Of a stretch of 64,000 nucleotides of DNA, positions 35,766 to 45,968 are shown in pieces; positions within the stretch are counted from its first letter, which is position 1; each line of letters begins with the position of its first letter. Source of the DNA: Frigoribacterium endophyticum (GTDB lineage Bacteria; Actinomycetota; Actinomycetes; Actinomycetales; Microbacteriaceae); assembly GCF_011759585.1 (NCBI RefSeq), contig NZ_JAAOYV010000002.1, forward strand, positions 1-64,000, in the 5' to 3' direction. A model generated the notes under the pieces. The model saw only the letters and a list, made by a program, of their open reading frames with translations. It was not told where the DNA came from and made no database searches. Position numbers and translations under genes: made by a program.

Positions 35766-36406
35766 GCTCCCCGCCCGTGCTTCACGGCGACGCGCAGGTA
35801 GTCGGCCCCGGAGACGAGGGTCGCCACGAGGGCGGCCGTCATGAGGACGCCGTTCACCCAGTGCATCCCCTCGCCGAACACGTTCCAGAGCGGGAAGAGG
35901 GCGAGCGTGACGGCCACGGCCTGGAGGACCGTCTTGAGCTTGCCCCCGCGGGACGCCGGCACGACGCGGTCCCGGATGACGATGAACCGGTAGACGGTGA
36001 TCCCGACCTCGCGGAGCAGGATGAGGGCCGTCACCCACCACGGCAGCTCGCCGAGGATCGTCAGGGAGACGAGCGCTCCGCCGATGAGGACCTTGTCGGC
36101 GATCGGGTCGACGATCTTGCCGAAGTCGGTGACGAGGTCCAGCCCCCGGGCGAGGGCGCCGTCGAGGCTGTCGGTGAGGATCGCCACGACGAAGAGCGCC
36201 GCCGCCGCGATGCGCAGCGGCCCGTCGGCACCGTCGTCGACGAGCAGCCACGCGATGAACAGCGGGGCCATGAGGATCCGCACCACCGTCACCACGTTGG
36301 CGATGTTGGCCGTGCTCGCGGGCCCCGGGCCCTTGCTGGCGAAGCGCCCTCGGAGGGGGAAGGTCGCCGGTGCGGAGGACGCGCCTCCGCTGCGGTCGTC
36401 GGTCAT
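35762..36406 (-). CDS. pgsA: CDP-diacylglycerol--glycerol-3-phosphate 3-phosphatidyltransferase
   Basis: PgsA makes phosphatidylglycerol phosphate at the membrane. The 214-residue protein carries the CDP-alcohol phosphotransferase motif DSLDGALAR...GKIVDPIADK and about five membrane segments. A 30-residue polar head precedes the first. The ATG at 36406 begins 3 nt after the ftsK stop. Actinobacteria also have related synthases (Pis, Cls), but the gene order next to cinA and ftsK supports PgsA. Confidence 0.92.
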   Translation of the reverse strand: MTDDRSGGASSAPATFPLRGRFASKGPGPASTANIANVVTVVRILMAPLFIAWLLVDDGADGPLRIAAAALFVVAILTDSLDGALARGLDLVTDFGKIVDPIADKVLIGGALVSLTILGELPWWVTALILLREVGITVYRFIVIRDRVVPASRGGKLKTVLQAVAVTLALFPLWNVFGEGMHWVNGVLMTAALVATLVSGADYLRVAVKHGRGA

Positions 36407-36409
36407 GGG

Positions 36410-39256
36410 TCAGTCCCTCCCGGTCAGGCCCCAGGCGTCTTCCGACCCCTCGTCACCGTCGACCTCGTCGTAGCCCCGCGTCATCTCGGCGACGGGGTCG
36501 TCGCCGTAGCCCGGTCGCGGGCTCGACCCGGAGGACAGGCCGGCGGGTGCGCCCACCCCGTGCTCGTCGTCACCGCCCCTCAGCTTCGCCAGCACACCCG
36601 GCAGCTGCTCGGGAGTCACGAGCACGTCGCGCGCCTTCGAGCCCTCGGAGGGGCCGACGATGTCGCGCGACTCCATCAGGTCCATCAGGCGACCCGCCTT
36701 GGCGAAGCCGACCCGGAGCTTGCGCTGCAGCATCGACGTCGAGCCGAACTGCGTGCTGACGACGAGCTCCGCGGCCGCGAGCAGGAGCTCGAGGTCGTCG
36801 CCGATGTCGCCGTCGATCTCCTTCTTCTCGACCACCGCGGCCACGTCGGGCCGGTAGTCGGGGCGCGCCTGACGCGTGACGTGCGCCACGACCTGGGCGA
36901 TCTCGTCCTCCTGCACCCAGGCGCCCTGCACGCGCATCGCCTTGGAGGCGCCCATCGGCAGGAAGAGCCCGTCGCCCTGACCGATCAGCTTGTCGGCGCC
37001 CGGCTGGTCGAGGATGACGCGCGAGTCGGTGACGCTCGACACCGCGAAGGCGAAGCGCGACGGCACGTTGGCCTTGATCAGGCCGGTCACGACGTCGACC
37101 GAGGGGCGCTGCGTCGCCAGCACGAGGTGGATGCCGGAGGCGCGGGCCAGCTGCGTGATGCGCACGATGCTGTCCTCCACGTCGCGGGGGGCCACCATCA
37201 TGAGGTCGGCGAGCTCGTCGACGACCACGAGCAGGTACGGGTAGGGCTTGAGCGTGCGCGCGCTGCCCGCGGGCAGGACGAGCTCGCCCGCCACGACGGC
37301 GCGGTTGAAGTCGTCGATGTGCCGGAAGCCGAAGCTGGCGAGGTCGTCGTACCTCATGTCCATCTCCTTCACGACCCACTGGAGCGCCTCGGCGGCCTTC
37401 TTGGGGTTCGTGATGATGGGGGTGATGAGGTGCGGCACGCCCGCGTAGATCGAGAGCTCGACGCGCTTCGGGTCGATCAGGACCATCCGCACGTCGGTCG
37501 GCTTGGCACGCATCAGCAGCGACGTGATCATCGAGTTGACGAAGCTCGACTTGCCCGAGCCCGTGGCGCCGGCCACGAGCAGGTGCGGCATCTTGGCGAG
37601 GTTGGCGACGACGTAGCCGCCCTCGACGTCCTTGCCGACGCCGATCGTCATCGGGTGCACGCTCTTCGCGGCGGCTCCGGAGCGCAGCACGTCGCCCAGC
37701 GACACCGTCTCGCGGTCGGTGTTGGGGATCTCGACGCCGATCGCGCTCTTGCCGGGGATGGGCGAGAGGATGCGCACCTCGTTCGACGCGACCGCGTACG
37801 AGAGGTTCTTGCTGAGCGCGGTGACCTTCTCGACCTTCACGCCCGGGCCGAGCTCGATCTCGTAGCGGGTGACCGTCGGGCCACGGCTGAAGCCGACGAC
37901 CTTGGCGTCGACCGAGAACTGCCGGAGCACCTCGGTGATCGAGCGCACGATCTCGTCGTTCGCCTCGCTGCGGGCCTTGGCGGGCGGGCCCACGGCCAGG
38001 GTGGAGGCGGCGGGCAGCCGGTAGGAAGCCTGCGGCGAGTCGTCGTCGACGTCGAGCGACGCGGGCGGCAGCTCGTCGTCGTCGGGGGCGAGCACCGCCG
38101 CGGCGACGTCGCTCTCGGCGAGGTCGGCGGGCGGCAGCGACGCGGGCACGCTCGGCAGCACCGTCGTCGCCGCGGTCGCGGAGTCGTCACGGACCGCGGC
38201 CGGAGCCGGGGCAGCAGCCGGGGCCGGGGGCACCTCGACGCCCCGGGCGCGGACGGCCTCCTCGGCCCGGTCGAGCTCGTCCAGCAGGCTGATGTCGAAG
38301 ACGTCGGTGGCGCCCTCGTCGACGAAGCGGGGGCTCGTCGGCGCGGCCTCGACCGCGGCGGGGCCGGAGGCCCGGCGATCGCGCCGGGACGGGCGGGTAG
38401 ACCGCTCGGGCGGCGCCTCGGTCAGGACGGGGGTGTCGTAGGCGGGGTCGTCTTCTCGACCGCTCTTGGTGCGTCGCCACCACGGGAGGCTCTCGGCGTC
38501 GTCGATCGACCCGTCGGCGGCCTCGGCGGTGCCGGGCTCGGCCGCGGTCGCGCCGAACAGCCAGGCGTAGAGCTCGCCGAGGCGTCGACCGATGTGGTTC
38601 GGCGGGGTCTTGGTCGTGATGAGGACGGAGAAGACGAGCAGCACGACGACCACCGGGACGGCCACCCACTCGGTGGCCAGGGCGACCATCCAGGAGGCGA
38701 CGAGCCAGCCGAGCACGCCGCCGCCGCCGGCGAGGGCCGGCAGGCCCTCCGCGGCCTGGGGCTGCCCGCCGAAGATGTGGCAGAGCGCGCTGATCGACAC
38801 GATCATCAGGCCGAGGCCGATGCCCATCCGCGTGTTGTCGTGCACGGAAGCCGGGTGCCGGAAGAGCCAGCCCGCGAAGAGGACCATGATCACCGGCAGG
38901 GCGTAGGCGACCCGCCCGACCAACGCCCCGAACGTGTAGGCGTCGAGCGCCTGCGCGACGGGGCTCGTCGGGTTCAGCCACTCGACCGCCGCGCCGGCGA
39001 CGGCGAGCAGCACGAGCAGGAACGGCACCCCGTCGCGGCGTTCGCTGGCGTCGAGCGCCTCGCGGCCGAGCAGGCGGAAGGCGCCGCCGGTGGCGTGCGC
39101 CAGGCCCATCCAGGCACGCGTGACGACGCCGGGGCCCGGGTCGACCGCCGCGGGAGGGGGCGTCGGGAGCTTCTTGGTGGCAGCCGTCGCGCCGCGGGCG
39201 CCGGACGCGCGGGAGCCGGAGCGCGATCGCGGGGTCTGCTTGGTGGGCGTGGCCAT
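36410..39256 (-). CDS. ftsK: DNA translocase FtsK
   Basis: FtsK pumps chromosome ends through the closing septum and activates dif recombination. The 948-residue protein has four or so N-terminal membrane helices (about 78-235), a Pro/Ala/Asp-rich linker (235-450), the beta-alpha motor with Walker [10 protein letters not shown] near residue 566 and Walker [13 protein letters not shown], and a C-terminal gamma winged helix ([21 protein letters not shown]) that reads KOPS sites. The ATG at 39256 has TACCCT (39264-39269) 7 nt upstream, fitting leaderless expression. Confidence 0.96.
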   Translation of the reverse strand: MATPTKQTPRSRSGSRASGARGATAATKKLPTPPPAAVDPGPGVVTRAWMGLAHATGGAFRLLGREALDASERRDGVPFLLVLLAVAGAAVEWLNPTSPVAQALDAYTFGALVGRVAYALPVIMVLFAGWLFRHPASVHDNTRMGIGLGLMIVSISALCHIFGGQPQAAEGLPALAGGGGVLGWLVASWMVALATEWVAVPVVVVLLVFSVLITTKTPPNHIGRRLGELYAWLFGATAAEPGTAEAADGSIDDAESLPWWRRTKSGREDDPAYDTPVLTEAPPERSTRPSRRDRRASGPAAVEAAPTSPRFVDEGATDVFDISLLDELDRAEEAVRARGVEVPPAPAAAPAPAAVRDDSATAATTVLPSVPASLPPADLAESDVAAAVLAPDDDELPPASLDVDDDSPQASYRLPAASTLAVGPPAKARSEANDEIVRSITEVLRQFSVDAKVVGFSRGPTVTRYEIELGPGVKVEKVTALSKNLSYAVASNEVRILSPIPGKSAIGVEIPNTDRETVSLGDVLRSGAAAKSVHPMTIGVGKDVEGGYVVANLAKMPHLLVAGATGSGKSSFVNSMITSLLMRAKPTDVRMVLIDPKRVELSIYAGVPHLITPIITNPKKAAEALQWVVKEMDMRYDDLASFGFRHIDDFNRAVVAGELVLPAGSARTLKPYPYLLVVVDELADLMMVAPRDVEDSIVRITQLARASGIHLVLATQRPSVDVVTGLIKANVPSRFAFAVSSVTDSRVILDQPGADKLIGQGDGLFLPMGASKAMRVQGAWVQEDEIAQVVAHVTRQARPDYRPDVAAVVEKKEIDGDIGDDLELLLAAAELVVSTQFGSTSMLQRKLRVGFAKAGRLMDLMESRDIVGPSEGSKARDVLVTPEQLPGVLAKLRGGDDEHGVGAPAGLSSGSSPRPGYGDDPVAEMTRGYDEVDGDEGSEDAWGLTGRD

Positions 39257-39323
39257 GGGCTCGAGGGTACCGCCCGCCCCCGACGCGGGTCGGAGGCGGG
39301 CGGCGCGTCAGCGGCGGGCGGGG

Positions 39324-40553
39324 TCAGTAGCGGATGGCGTCGATGACCTTGACGCGCACCGCGACGAGGGCCGGCAGGAGCCCGGCGACCGCGCCGATGA
39401 GCGTCGCGGAGCCGAGGCCCACGAGGGCCGCGGTGATCGGGAAGGGGGGAAGGTCGTCGACCGCACCCTGAGCGATGAACCCCTGCACGGTGCCGTTCTG
39501 CACGACCAGGACGGCCACCACCACGCCCACCACGCCGGCCACGACGGTGCCCGCGACGCTCTCCAGCATCACCGAGAAGAAGACCCGCGGGGCCGTCGCC
39601 CCGAACGACCTCCGCACCCCGATCTCGCGGATGCGCTGGCGGACCGTCACCAGGGCGATGTTGACGAGCCCGAGACCGCCGAGCAGCAGCACGAGCACCC
39701 CGACTCCGGTGATCGTCAGCTTGATCGGCAGGAAGGGATCGGTGTCGCCGGCGTACGCGGCGTAGTCCGTCCGGCTCACGTCCACCTGGACGTCGTCGCC
39801 GAGGGCGGCGGCCAGGTTGCCCTGCACCATCGCGCTCAGCTCGTCGCCCGACCCCGGCGGCAGCCACATCTCGTACTGCGGTGACTCCGGGTAGCCCCCC
39901 TGCGAGACCGGCACGAGGTCGAGCTCCTCGGAGGGGAGGAGGAATATCGCGGGCGACTCCCCCTCGTAGAGCGCGGCGGTCACGCCGACGACCACCCCGG
40001 TCGCCGAGTCGGCGCCGCGGAGCTGCAGGGTCGGGTGCGACGAGACGGGCGGACGGCCGAGCTGCTCCCACAGGGCCTCGTTCACGACGACCGCGGGCGC
40101 CATGCGACGCTCGTCGCCGTCGACGAACCAGGACCCCTCGGCCAGGGCGACGCGGTGCATCTCGCCGTACTCGGGGTCGACGATCTGCGCCGACACGTCG
40201 GTGAGCCCGCCCGGCAGCTGCACGGAGCGCGTCGTGTAGAGGGCCTCCGACGCCCAGGTGACGTCGTACCGCGACATCGTCGAGCGGAACTCCCGGTCGA
40301 CGAGGGCGGGGTCGAGCACCCCGGCGCCCGTCGTGTAGGCGGAGACCGTGTACGTGGCCGGTCGGCCCCCGGACTTCTCCGACGACTCCCGCGTCGACTG
40401 CTCGGCCAGGCTGCCGAGGCCGACCACGGCCGTCAGCGCCGCCACGGCGACCGCGACCCCGACGAGGCTGAGCAGCACGCGCAGCTTGTTGACCCGCAGC
40501 TCCGACCAGGCCTCGACGAACGCTCCCACGACGCCCGACAGCAGCCCGCTCAC
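39324..40553 (-). CDS. MacB-like ABC transporter permease (FtsX family)
   Basis: A 409-residue protein with one N-terminal membrane helix (about 28-50), a large extracytoplasmic MacB-PCD-like domain, and three C-terminal helices of the FtsX fold (LTITGVGVLVLLLGGLGLVNIALVTVRQRIREIGVRRSFGAT...). The RxREIGVRR coupling segment is diagnostic. It is the mechanotransmission partner of the ATPase just upstream, whose stop it overlaps as GTGA. Likely exports a peptide, siderophore or antibiotic; the substrate is unknown. Confidence 0.88.
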   Translation of the reverse strand: MSGLLSGVVGAFVEAWSELRVNKLRVLLSLVGVAVAVAALTAVVGLGSLAEQSTRESSEKSGGRPATYTVSAYTTGAGVLDPALVDREFRSTMSRYDVTWASEALYTTRSVQLPGGLTDVSAQIVDPEYGEMHRVALAEGSWFVDGDERRMAPAVVVNEALWEQLGRPPVSSHPTLQLRGADSATGVVVGVTAALYEGESPAIFLLPSEELDLVPVSQGGYPESPQYEMWLPPGSGDELSAMVQGNLAAALGDDVQVDVSRTDYAAYAGDTDPFLPIKLTITGVGVLVLLLGGLGLVNIALVTVRQRIREIGVRRSFGATAPRVFFSVMLESVAGTVVAGVVGVVVAVLVVQNGTVQGFIAQGAVDDLPPFPITAALVGLGSATLIGAVAGLLPALVAVRVKVIDAIRY

Positions 40554-41293
40554 GCCGAGGCCCCCGGGGTCCCGGGCACGAGCGCCGACGGGCCGGCGAG
40601 CTCGCCGCCCAGCCGGGCCGCCGACAGCACGCCGGCGTCGAGCGCGTAGTGCCGGGCCGCGAGGCCCGCCACCGCGAGGTCGTGCGTGATCGTCACGAGG
40701 GCCGCGCCGGTGTCGGACGAGATGTCGTCGAGGAGGCGCATGACCGTCGCGCCCGTCTCGATGTCGAGCGCCCCCGTCGGCTCGTCGGCGAGGATGACGC
40801 GGGGGTCGCGCACCAGCGAGCGGGCGATGGCGACGCGCTGCTGCTCGCCCCCGGAGAGACGGTGCGGCATCGAGTCGACCCGGTCGCCGAGCCCGACCTT
40901 CTCGAGCATCTCCGCGGCGATCGACCGTCGCCGCCAGAACCGTCGGCCGCGCGCGTAGAGCAGCGGCGTCATGACGTTCTCGAGCGCCGTCCGCCCCTGG
41001 AGCAGGTTGAACTGCTGGAAGATGAAGCCGACCTGCTCGCCCCGCAGACGGTCACGCGCCCCCGACCGGAGCCCGCTCACGTCGACGTCGTCGAACGAGT
41101 GCGTGCCCGTGGTCGGCGCGTCGATGAGGCCGAGGATGTTCAGCAGGGTCGACTTGCCCGAGCCGGAGCGGCCCACGATGCTCACGTGCTCCCCGGCGTC
41201 GACGACGAGGTCGACGCCGCGGAGGATGTCGAGGGCCGCCCCGTCGGCCAGGGGCACCGTCTTGGTCACGCCCTCGAGCCGGATCAGCGGCAT
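40550..41293 (-). CDS. MacB-like ABC transporter ATP-binding protein
   Basis: A 247-residue LolD/MacB-class ATPase. Walker A GRSGSGKST, Q-loop IFQQFNLLQG, signature LSGGEQQR, Walker B VILADEPTGALD and switch His in TITHD are all intact. The ATG at 41293 overlaps the stop of the upstream membrane-fusion gene (TGATG). Upstream in-frame sequence antisense to that gene is rejected. It works with the FtsX-type permease and the periplasmic adaptor-like protein. Confidence 0.92.
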   Translation of the reverse strand: MPLIRLEGVTKTVPLADGAALDILRGVDLVVDAGEHVSIVGRSGSGKSTLLNILGLIDAPTTGTHSFDDVDVSGLRSGARDRLRGEQVGFIFQQFNLLQGRTALENVMTPLLYARGRRFWRRRSIAAEMLEKVGLGDRVDSMPHRLSGGEQQRVAIARSLVRDPRVILADEPTGALDIETGATVMRLLDDISSDTGAALVTITHDLAVAGLAARHYALDAGVLSAARLGGELAGPSALVPGTPGASA

Positions 41294-42306
41294 CAGCAGA
41301 GGACCTCTCCGGTCATCGGGTCGACGCAGCCCTCCTGCGGGGCGACGGCGCCCGGCACGAACTCGAGCACCGTGTCGCCCTCGACGAGGCCGCCCGTCAC
41401 CTCGACGGCCGTGCCGTCGTTGATGCCGAGCGTGATCTCGCGCTCCTCCTGCGTGCCGTCGGCGCCGACCACGGTCACGACGCCCTTGCCGGCCGCGCCC
41501 TCGACGGCGGTGAGCGGGACGGTCAGCACGTCGGTCGCCACGCCGGCGGGGATGGTCAACGTCGTCGCGAGCCCGGCGAACACCGTGACGTCGGCCGGCA
41601 CGGCGCAGCTCACCGACTGACCGGAGGTGCCGGTCGCGGCGGGGTCGCCGCCGTCGCCCGACGTCGACGGCACCGCGGCGCCGACGCCGCCCACGACGAG
41701 CGCCGTGCACGCGAACGGCGCCGGCCCTCCCGGGATCGACGCCGTGCCCTCCGTGGGGCGGCTGACCAGGCGGTACAGCTGGTCGGCGGCCAGCGAGCCC
41801 GTGACGTGGAAGGTGGGAGGCGCCACCTTCGCCACCGGGTCGCCCACGGCCACGATCTGGTCCTTGATCACGGGGAGCTCCGTGACGGTGCCGGCCACCG
41901 GGGCCGCCACCACGGCGGTCTTGACGACGGGGGCACGCTCGGTGACCGTCCCGTCCGCCGCGACGAGCGCCTCCTGCGGGGTCTCCGAGCGGAGCGTGGC
42001 GATCTTGTCGCCCGCCGCGACGACCTGGCCCTTCTCGACGACGACCGTCACGACGGTGCCGGCGAGGGTGGCCGGAGCGACGGACGCGGCGTCGGCCTCG
42101 ACCGTGGCGTCGACGGTGACGTCGTTCGTGACGGTGCCGACCGCCACGGCGACCTGGGGCTCGACCGCCTCGCCGGTCGGGACGGCGACCGAGCCGGACG
42201 CGGCCTCCGGCGCGGCGAAGAACGCGAGCTTGACGAGGGCGACGGCGATCGCGGTGAAGATCAGGATGCGGAGGATCGGGAAGATCCAGGTCTTGGCCAC
42301 GCGCAC
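41293..42306 (-). CDS. HlyD/RND-type membrane-fusion-like adaptor protein
   Basis: A 337-residue secreted or anchored protein with one N-terminal membrane helix (about 8-30), then a biotinyl-lipoyl-like domain (VVTVVVEKGQVVAAGDKIATL; VVAAPVAGTVTELPVIKDQIVAVGDPVAKV) and beta-barrel segments. A G/S/D-rich insert at about 205-225 is flanked by cysteines that could form a disulphide. The start is GTG at 42306 behind GGGGGAG. It is the first gene of the three-gene cassette, as in MacA-MacB systems of Gram-positives. Confidence 0.85.
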   Translation of the reverse strand: MRVAKTWIFPILRILIFTAIAVALVKLAFFAAPEAASGSVAVPTGEAVEPQVAVAVGTVTNDVTVDATVEADAASVAPATLAGTVVTVVVEKGQVVAAGDKIATLRSETPQEALVAADGTVTERAPVVKTAVVAAPVAGTVTELPVIKDQIVAVGDPVAKVAPPTFHVTGSLAADQLYRLVSRPTEGTASIPGGPAPFACTALVVGGVGAAVPSTSGDGGDPAATGTSGQSVSCAVPADVTVFAGLATTLTIPAGVATDVLTVPLTAVEGAAGKGVVTVVGADGTQEEREITLGINDGTAVEVTGGLVEGDTVLEFVPGAVAPQEGCVDPMTGEVLC

Positions 42307-42369
42307 GGGCGACTCCCCCTTCGGAGCAACGGACGGAACGTGCTCACCCTAGGAGCGGGGGACGACGGA

Positions 42370-42408
42370 GGCCTCCGTCGCCGGGATGACTTCCCGGCGG
42401 CGGAGGCC
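42370..42408 (-). terminator. rnj terminator
   Basis: Seventeen-bp stem with one G-U pair (42370-42386 with 42392-42408) and a 5-nt loop, 25 nt past the rnj stop. It insulates the efflux cassette from rnj-dapA. Confidence 0.85.
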
Positions 42409-42433
42409 CCTCGTTCGTGGCGGCCCCGAGGCC

Positions 42434-44110
42434 CTACGCGCTGATGACGACCGGCACGATCATCGGGCGCCGGCGGTGCTGCGTGTTGACCCAGCGACCG
42501 ACCGTGCGGCGGACGACCTGGCTGAACTGGTGCGTGTCCCGCGTGCCGCCCTCGGCGGCCTCGGCCAGGGCCGCGATGATCTTCGGCAGCACCGCGTCGA
42601 ACACCGAGTCGTCCTCCGCGAAGCCGCGCGACTGGATCTCGGGCCCGACGACGACACGGCCGGTCTGCGCGTCGAGGGCGACGAAGATCGAGATGAAGCC
42701 CTCCTCGCTGAGGATCCGCCGGTCTTTCAGGTCGGCGTCGGTGATCTCGCCGACGGTCGAGCCGTCGACGTAGACGTAGCCGAGGTCGAGCTGGCCGACG
42801 ACGGTGGCCACGCCGTCCTTCAGGTCGACGACGACGCCGTCCTCGCCGAGCACGGTGTTCTGCTCGGGGACGCCGGTGCGGACCGCCAGGGCGGCGTTGG
42901 CGTACAGGTGCCGGTGCTCGCCGTGGACCGGCATGACGTTGCGGGGCCGGAGCACGTTGTAGCAGTACAGGAGCTCGCCGGCCGAGGCGTGGCCGGAGAC
43001 GTGGACCTTCGCGTTGCCCTTGTGCACGACCTTCGCCCCGAGCTTCGTGAGCCCGTCGATCACCCGGTAGACGGCGTTCTCGTTGCCGGGGATCAGGCTC
43101 GAGGCGAGGATGACCGTGTCGTCGCGGCCGATCTCGATCTGGTGCTCCATGTTCGCCATGCGCGCCAGGACGGCCATGGGCTCGCCCTGCGAGCCCGTGC
43201 TCATGTAGACGATGCGGTCGTCGGGGAGGTCCTTCGCCTTCTTCGCGTCGATCAGCACGCCGTCGGGCACCCTCAGGTAGCCGAGGTCGGCGGCGATGCC
43301 CATGTTGCGGACCATCGAGCGCCCCATGAAGGCGACGCGGCGGCCGTTCGCGTGCGCGGCGTCGAGCACCTGCTGGACGCGGTGGACGTGGCTCGAGAAG
43401 CTCGCGACGACGACCCGGCGCGGCGCGCGGCGGATGACGTCGTCGAGGACGGGGCCGATGTCGCGCTCGAGCGCCGTGAACCCGGGGACGTCGGCGTTGG
43501 TCGAGTCGGGCAGGAAGAGGTCGACGCCCTCCTCGCCCAGCCGGGCGAACGCCCGGAGGTCGGTGATGCGGTCGTCGAGCGGCAGCTGGTCCATCTTGAA
43601 GTCGCCCGTGTGGAGCACGAGGCCCGCCGAGGTGCGGATGGCCACGGCGAGGGCGTCGGGGATGGAGTGGTTCACCGCGACGAACTCGAGCTCGAACGGC
43701 CCGAGGGTCTCGCGGCCGCCCTCGCGGACGGTCAGCGAGTACGGCGTGATCCTGTGCTCCTTGAGCTTCGCCTCGATCAGCGCGAGGGTCAGCTGCGACC
43801 CGATCAGCGGGATGTCGGCGCGGAGGCGGAGCAGGTACGGCACGGCGCCGATGTGGTCCTCGTGGCCGTGCGTCAGCACGATGGCGAGGACGTCGTCGAG
43901 GCGGTCCCGCAGCGGCGAGAAGTCGGGAAGGATCAGGTCGACGCCGGGCTGGTGCTCCTCCGGGAAGAGCACGCCGCAGTCGACCACGAGCAGCTTGCCG
44001 TCGATCTCGTAGATCGTCATGTTGCGGCCGATCTCACCGAGTCCGCCCACCGGCACGACGCGCAGCGTGCCGGGCTCGAGAGCGGGAGGGTCCTGGATCG
44101 TCGGGCTCAT
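42434..44110 (-). CDS. rnj: Ribonuclease J
   Basis: RNase J is a metallo-beta-lactamase nuclease with 5'-3' exo and endo activity in RNA decay. The 558 residues have the zinc motif HGHEDH near residue 83, HTGDFKMD, the beta-CASP domain (VASFSSHVHRVQQ, STGSQGEPMAVL) with HVSGHAS, and a C-terminal domain ending VVRRTVGRW. The ATG at 44110 overlaps the dapA stop as ATGA. The dapA-rnj pairing is the standard actinobacterial order. Confidence 0.96.
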   Translation of the reverse strand: MSPTIQDPPALEPGTLRVVPVGGLGEIGRNMTIYEIDGKLLVVDCGVLFPEEHQPGVDLILPDFSPLRDRLDDVLAIVLTHGHEDHIGAVPYLLRLRADIPLIGSQLTLALIEAKLKEHRITPYSLTVREGGRETLGPFELEFVAVNHSIPDALAVAIRTSAGLVLHTGDFKMDQLPLDDRITDLRAFARLGEEGVDLFLPDSTNADVPGFTALERDIGPVLDDVIRRAPRRVVVASFSSHVHRVQQVLDAAHANGRRVAFMGRSMVRNMGIAADLGYLRVPDGVLIDAKKAKDLPDDRIVYMSTGSQGEPMAVLARMANMEHQIEIGRDDTVILASSLIPGNENAVYRVIDGLTKLGAKVVHKGNAKVHVSGHASAGELLYCYNVLRPRNVMPVHGEHRHLYANAALAVRTGVPEQNTVLGEDGVVVDLKDGVATVVGQLDLGYVYVDGSTVGEITDADLKDRRILSEEGFISIFVALDAQTGRVVVGPEIQSRGFAEDDSVFDAVLPKIIAALAEAAEGGTRDTHQFSQVVRRTVGRWVNTQHRRRPMIVPVVISA

Positions 44111-45084
44111 CGCGTGGTGCCGTGCACCTTGGGCAGGGCGCCGCCGGCCGCCGCGTTGCGGTCGGGGCGGAAGCGGCTGAGGTCGAGGCCGGGGATCTCG
44201 CCGACGTGCGACAGCTCGTCCTCGATCAGGGCGGCCTCGCTGTCCTCCGGGCCGACGAGCGGCAGGCGCACGCGCGGGCTGGAGATGCGGCCGAGGCCGT
44301 GCAGGATGTACTTCGCCGCGACCGTGCCGGGCACGTGCGTCATGACGGCGCGCACGAGCGGCTCGAGCATCTGGTGCGCCGCGGTGGCGGTGTGCAGGTC
44401 GCCCGCGTTCACGGCGTCGACGATCGTGCGGTACGGCGCGGCGGCGATGTTCGCCGTGACCCCGATCAGGCCGGAGGCGCCGATCGAGAGGTGCGGCAGG
44501 ACGTTCGCGTCGTCGCCCGAGAAGTACAGGAGGTCGGTCTGGTTGATGACCCGGCTCACCTCGGCGAAGTCGCCCTTGGCGTCCTTCACGGCGACGATGT
44601 TCGGGTGCTTCGCGGCCCGCAGCAGCGTCTCGTACTTGATCGGGATGCCCGTGCGGCCGGGGATGTCGTAGAGGATGACCGGCAGGTCGGTCGCGTCGGC
44701 GATCATGCGGAAGTGCGTGAGGACGCCCGCCTGCGTGGGCTTGTTGTAGTACGGCGTGACGATCATGACGCCGTCGGCGCCCGCCGCCTCGCTCGCCTTG
44801 TAGAGCTGGATGGCGTGCGCGGTCTCGTTCGAGCCGCCGCCCGTGATGATCTTCGCCCGGCCGGCCGACACCGACTTGCCGACCTCGACGAGCCGGAGCT
44901 TCTCCGGGTCGGTCAGCGTGCTCGTCTCGCCGGTGGTGCCGGTGACGACGATGCCGTCGGCACCCGCGGTGATGCAGTCGTCGATGTGCTTCTCGGTCGC
45001 GGCCCAGTCGACCTCGCCGTCAGCGGTGAACGGGGTGACGAGAGCGACGAGGACCTGCCCGAAGGGGTTGCTGATGTCAGACAC
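44107..45084 (-). CDS. dapA: 4-hydroxy-tetrahydrodipicolinate synthase
   Basis: DapA condenses pyruvate and aspartate semialdehyde, the first step towards DAP and lysine. The 325-residue (beta/alpha)8 barrel has GTTGETSTL, the Tyr in MIVTPYYNKPTQ, YDIPGRTG and the Schiff-base lysine in VAVKDAKGD. A C-terminal tail of about 20 residues is basic and variable. The start is GTG at 45084 with TACGCT (45092-45097) 7 nt upstream and no Shine-Dalgarno. Confidence 0.96.
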   Translation of the reverse strand: MSDISNPFGQVLVALVTPFTADGEVDWAATEKHIDDCITAGADGIVVTGTTGETSTLTDPEKLRLVEVGKSVSAGRAKIITGGGSNETAHAIQLYKASEAAGADGVMIVTPYYNKPTQAGVLTHFRMIADATDLPVILYDIPGRTGIPIKYETLLRAAKHPNIVAVKDAKGDFAEVSRVINQTDLLYFSGDDANVLPHLSIGASGLIGVTANIAAAPYRTIVDAVNAGDLHTATAAHQMLEPLVRAVMTHVPGTVAAKYILHGLGRISSPRVRLPLVGPEDSEAALIEDELSHVGEIPGLDLSRFRPDRNAAAGGALPKVHGTTR

Positions 45085-45126
45085 GTCGACCAGCGTACTG
45101 GCTCGCTCCGTCGGGGCGGGCGTGCA

Positions 45127-45164
45127 GGAGGCGCGACCGGCGTCGACGACGTCGGCGCGCCTCC
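45127..45164 (-). terminator. thyX terminator
   Basis: Nine-bp arms GGAGGCGCG (45127-45135) and CGCGCCTCC (45156-45164) enclose a loop with a further 3-bp stem, 16 nt past thyX. The arms are the dispersed GGAGGCGC motif. Confidence 0.65.
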
Positions 45165-45179
45165 CCGAGGTGGCCGGCC

Positions 45180-45968
45180 CTACGGCGCGACGCGGCCGTT
45201 CTTGCCGAACGCCGCGTAGGTGAGGGGCATCAGCTCGGCCCAGAGGTCCTCCATCTTCTCCGCGCACATCTCGATCTCGCGCTGCGGGAACGACGGGAAG
45301 TGCGTGCCCTCGCGCTTGGTGCGGAGGCTGAGGAAGTTCATCAGTGAGCGGGCGTTCACCGTGACGTACATCGACGAGTAGATGTTGAGCGGCAGGACGA
45401 TGCGGGCGACCTCGCGGGCGATGCCCTCGTCGAGCATGCGCTTGTAGGCGGCGTACGCCTCGCGCGACGTGCGCTCGGTCTCCGACCGCACGAGGGCCGA
45501 CTGCTCGGGCGTGCCGGGCAGGAAGTCGTAGGCGCCGGGCTTGCCGACCTGCTGCAGGTTGCGCGTCTCGGCGGGCACGTAGAAGACCGGGTTGAGCTCG
45601 CGGTAGCGACCGCTCTCCTCGTTGTAGCTCGCCATGCGGTGCCGCATGAACTCGCGGAAGACGAAGATCGGCGCCTGGACGTAGAAGGTCATCGAGTTGT
45701 GCTCGAACGGCGAGCCGTGGCGGTCGCGCATCAGGTAGTTGATGAGGCCGGCGCCCTTGGTCGCCTGCTCGCCCTCGGCGGAGGCCTGCGCGCCCTCGAG
45801 GGTGAGCTCGCCCATCGTCGACACGCGCGCGGCGAACAGCACGTCGCTGTCGTGCGCGCTGGAGCGGACGAGCTCGACGGTCACGTCGGAGCGGAACTCG
45901 ACGTCGTGCTCGACGGGGTGGTTCTCGGCGGACTGGATCACAGGGTCAACGGCAGCGGCATCAGACAC
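45180..45968 (-). CDS. thyX: Flavin-dependent thymidylate synthase
   Basis: ThyX makes dTMP from dUMP with FAD, NADPH and methylene-THF and is unrelated to ThyA. The 262-residue protein has the ThyX signature RHRMASYNEESGRY, HGSPFEHNSMTF and RSLMNFLSLR. I choose the GTG at 45968 (VSDAAAVDP); TAGAGT (45976-45981) ends 7 nt upstream, a leaderless layout. In actinobacteria thyX sits next to dapA as here. Confidence 0.95.
   Translation of the reverse strand: MSDAAAVDPVIQSAENHPVEHDVEFRSDVTVELVRSSAHDSDVLFAARVSTMGELTLEGAQASAEGEQATKGAGLINYLMRDRHGSPFEHNSMTFYVQAPIFVFREFMRHRMASYNEESGRYRELNPVFYVPAETRNLQQVGKPGAYDFLPGTPEQSALVRSETERTSREAYAAYKRMLDEGIAREVARIVLPLNIYSSMYVTVNARSLMNFLSLRTKREGTHFPSFPQREIEMCAEKMEDLWAELMPLTYAAFGKNGRVAP

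Noticed and set aside
35777-39346. A 1189-codon plus-strand open frame opposite pgsA and ftsK
   Set aside because: It is a high-GC antisense frame rich in Arg, Asp, Gly and Val without family motifs, and pgsA and ftsK on the other strand are unmistakable.
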